This document shows positions 62,780 to 64,000 of a stretch of DNA of 64,000 nucleotides, in pieces. The translations under genes were made by a program, and so were the position numbers. The DNA is taken from NCBI RefSeq assembly GCF_947491715.1, contig NZ_CANLKR010000007.1, positions 80,704-144,703 of the forward strand, in the 5' to 3' direction. The notes under the pieces are model-generated. The model did no database searches. It had not been told where the DNA came from and worked only from the letters and a program-made list of their open reading frames with translations. Within the stretch, counting starts at the first letter, position 1; the number at the start of each line of letters is the position of its first letter. This DNA is from an uncultured Shewanella sp. (lineage in GTDB: Bacteria; Pseudomonadota; Gammaproteobacteria; Enterobacterales; Shewanellaceae).

Positions 62780-62849
62780 CCGTTAAAAACAGCCACTCAG
62801 AAAAGGCGCTTAAACTTAATACAGGTTCAATATAATTCAACACATTCAT
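62766..62849 (-). CDS. 27-codon upstream ORF created by duplication
   Basis: ATG 62849 lies in the second repeat copy with the same GGAATA ribosome site as the real gene. The peptide starts MNVLNYIEPV, just like the radical-SAM protein, then diverges (LSLSAFSEWLFL...) and ends with TAA whose last A is the first base of the real start codon (TAATG). It may couple or damp translation of the downstream gene. Expression is not shown. Confidence 0.5.
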   Translation of the reverse strand: MNVLNYIEPVLSLSAFSEWLFLTVLME

Positions 62850-62862
62850 TATTCCATTAAAA
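62818..62862. repeat. 45-bp direct repeat, copy 2 (upstream of the radical-SAM gene)
   Basis: Second, upstream copy of the 45-bp direct repeat, 38 bp from the first. Carries a duplicate ribosome site and start codon. Confidence 0.95.
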
Positions 62863-62917
62863 GCATCAAAAATTATCTATAGTTTACGGAGTCATTCACT
62901 GAAATACAGAGCAAGCA

Positions 62918-63946
62918 ATGCTTCAATGTCATTTTGCCATTATAGGAACAGGGTTCATTGCAAACATCATAGCAAAAGCCCTAAGTATTGCCGATAATGC
63001 TAACCTCATGGCTGTATCCAGCCGTACTTTAGAAAAAGCACAACAGTTTGCAGACCAATTTTCAAATGTCACTCCTGTAGTCGGTCTTACACCGATATTA
63101 TGCAATGAGACTATCGACGTACTTTACATTGCTACCCCAACAACCGCAAAAGAAGCCATTGCCCTCAAAGGTATTCAAGCAGGCAAACATATTTTAATTG
63201 ATAAACCCCTACTCAATGCAGCTTCTTTACAAAAAATGCTCAAGGAAGCGGACAAATATCAAGTGATGATTATGGACGCCACTCACTTTGTTCATCACCC
63301 GAGAACCCTTCATATCAATGAGCATCTAGATCAATTAGTTGGAAAACCTCAATCTCTATATACTTCTTGTTACTTCCCCAATACAGATAAAAATAATATT
63401 CGCTTTAACCATCAATTAGAGCCAACCGGCACATTAGGCGATCTCACTTGGTATTCAATGCGAGCCATTACACAATACCTCAAGCCTCAAGGAAAAATGG
63501 CTCAGCTATGTGTACATACTGAGCGGGACAAAGCGACAAATACCATTATTCGATTATCAGGCTTTATGAGTTTCACCAGTGGCGAAACATCCTCATTCGA
63601 TACCGGTTTTACTTGTCGCTCAGGTGCTATGGACTTTCATTTGATAGGGCTTGACGGCAGCCTTTCTATGGATGACTTTGCCTTCGACTGGCGTAATAGT
63701 TTTCCTTTTCAATCACAAACCGATACTCGGTATATTCACAAAGCGACCTTTACCACTCCTGAACACTCAAATATCCAAATTAACAATGCTGATAAACCCG
63801 CTCAAACCTTGATGATTGAACGATTTTCAACACTCATACAGACCCATAATATGACTGACATGAAAAAATACCAACATGATGCATTAACCACTCAATCTTA
63901 TCTTGATGCTATTTGGGAAAAAGTGATATATACCCAAACCACTTGA
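62918..63946 (+). CDS. Gfo/Idh/MocA-family oxidoreductase
   Basis: A 342-residue NAD(P)-dependent dehydrogenase. N-terminal Rossmann motif AIIGTGFIANIIAKAL, then VSSRTLEKAQQFADQF and ILIDKPLLN in place of the usual EKP segment. The C-terminal alpha/beta domain includes GTLGDLTWYSMRAITQYL. Members oxidise or reduce sugars, inositols or related alcohols; substrate unknown. The last codons and the TGA stop lie inside the end of the TATACCC-type repeat that starts at 63929, so the C-terminal residues YTQTT come from that element. Divergent from the radical-SAM gene. Confidence 0.9.
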   Translation: MLQCHFAIIGTGFIANIIAKALSIADNANLMAVSSRTLEKAQQFADQFSNVTPVVGLTPILCNETIDVLYIATPTTAKEAIALKGIQAGKHILIDKPLLNAASLQKMLKEADKYQVMIMDATHFVHHPRTLHINEHLDQLVGKPQSLYTSCYFPNTDKNNIRFNHQLEPTGTLGDLTWYSMRAITQYLKPQGKMAQLCVHTERDKATNTIIRLSGFMSFTSGETSSFDTGFTCRSGAMDFHLIGLDGSLSMDDFAFDWRNSFPFQSQTDTRYIHKATFTTPEHSNIQINNADKPAQTLMIERFSTLIQTHNMTDMKKYQHDALTTQSYLDAIWEKVIYTQTT

Positions 63947-64000
63947 AAGTGCATGTTTTCAGAGCCCGTAAAAAGGCTTAATTCAAGGCGCATTATTGAA
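63929..64000 (-). mobile_element. Second copy of the TATACCC element, cut by window edge
   Basis: Begins TATACCCAAACCACTTGAAA and continues GTGCATGTTTTCAGAGCCCG, matching the reverse complement of the right end of the 17190-17471 element (ATGCATGTTTTCAGAGCCTG, then AATTCAAGGCG). It is therefore inverted relative to that copy and extends beyond the window. Confidence 0.8.

Overview
The window is chromosomal DNA from a low-GC (about 40%) Gram-negative gammaproteobacterium. UvrA, RecG, uridine phosphorylase and the Tsx-like porin look typically gammaproteobacterial. The dispersed repeat whose ends read TATACCC...CTTGAAGATGCA, together with two proteins that start like SPI-2-type type III effectors, suggests a marine Shewanellaceae-like relative (Parashewanella is one possibility). 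This placement is inference only. No rRNA, tRNA, CRISPR array or complete insertion sequence was recognised.

Positions 1-12 kb: a phosphoketolase gene lies between two paralogous hemerythrin genes (one cut by the window edge), followed by uvrA, a split FUSC-type membrane protein pair, an alpha/beta hydrolase, and a sulfide/persulfide operon (metallo-beta-lactamase-fold persulfide hydrolase, two YeeE/YedE half-transporters, BigR-like ArsR repressor). Positions 12-16 kb: yjbQ and two large paralogous proteins with an N-terminus resembling the Salmonella translocated-effector signal. Positions 16-20 kb: a DUF4396 membrane protein carrying twelve His-Glu-Gln repeats, a 282-bp element with perfect 25-bp inverted ends, a CopA-type multicopper oxidase fused to a beta-barrel-like C-terminus, and an orphan PAAR-like protein. 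Positions 20-27.7 kb: Lrp/LysE pair, acyl-CoA synthetase, Ca2+/Na+ antiporter, recG, DUF3014 protein.

Positions 27.8-45.1 kb hold a complete aryl polyene (APE) pigment cluster of 19 tightly packed, often overlapping genes in the order of the E. coli ape locus: chain-length factor, acyltransferase, two ACPs, membrane protein, aryl adenylation enzyme, dehydratase, glycosyltransferase-acyltransferase fusion, aromatic ammonia-lyase, thioesterase, LolA-like carrier, MMPL exporter, halogenase-like flavoprotein, DUF3261 lipoprotein, ketosynthase, dehydratase, ketoreductase, ketosynthase. The likely logic is: tyrosine is deaminated to 4-coumarate, loaded on an ACP, extended by the KS/KR/DH set to a polyene, possibly halogenated, then attached to an outer-membrane lipid by the acyl/glycosyl transferases with the MMPL/LolA/lipoprotein export set. 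After a 0.5-kb spacer with three strong dyads comes a second three-gene operon (KASIII-like enzyme, heme-oxygenase-like putative diiron enzyme, unrecognised His-rich membrane-associated protein). It is the best candidate here for an undescribed pathway.

Positions 48.8-64 kb: a two-gene unit with a HEPN-like protein, a TetR-controlled MHS transporter/SRPBCC locus with three operator copies, an AT-rich locus for two unrecognised exported proteins (one with a degenerate metalloprotease-like EELGH motif), an NfeD plus two stomatin operon, Tsx-like porin convergent with uridine phosphorylase, a radical-SAM gene whose start region has been tandemly duplicated into an overlapping upstream ORF, and a Gfo/Idh/MocA oxidoreductase whose last codons lie in another copy of the dispersed repeat.
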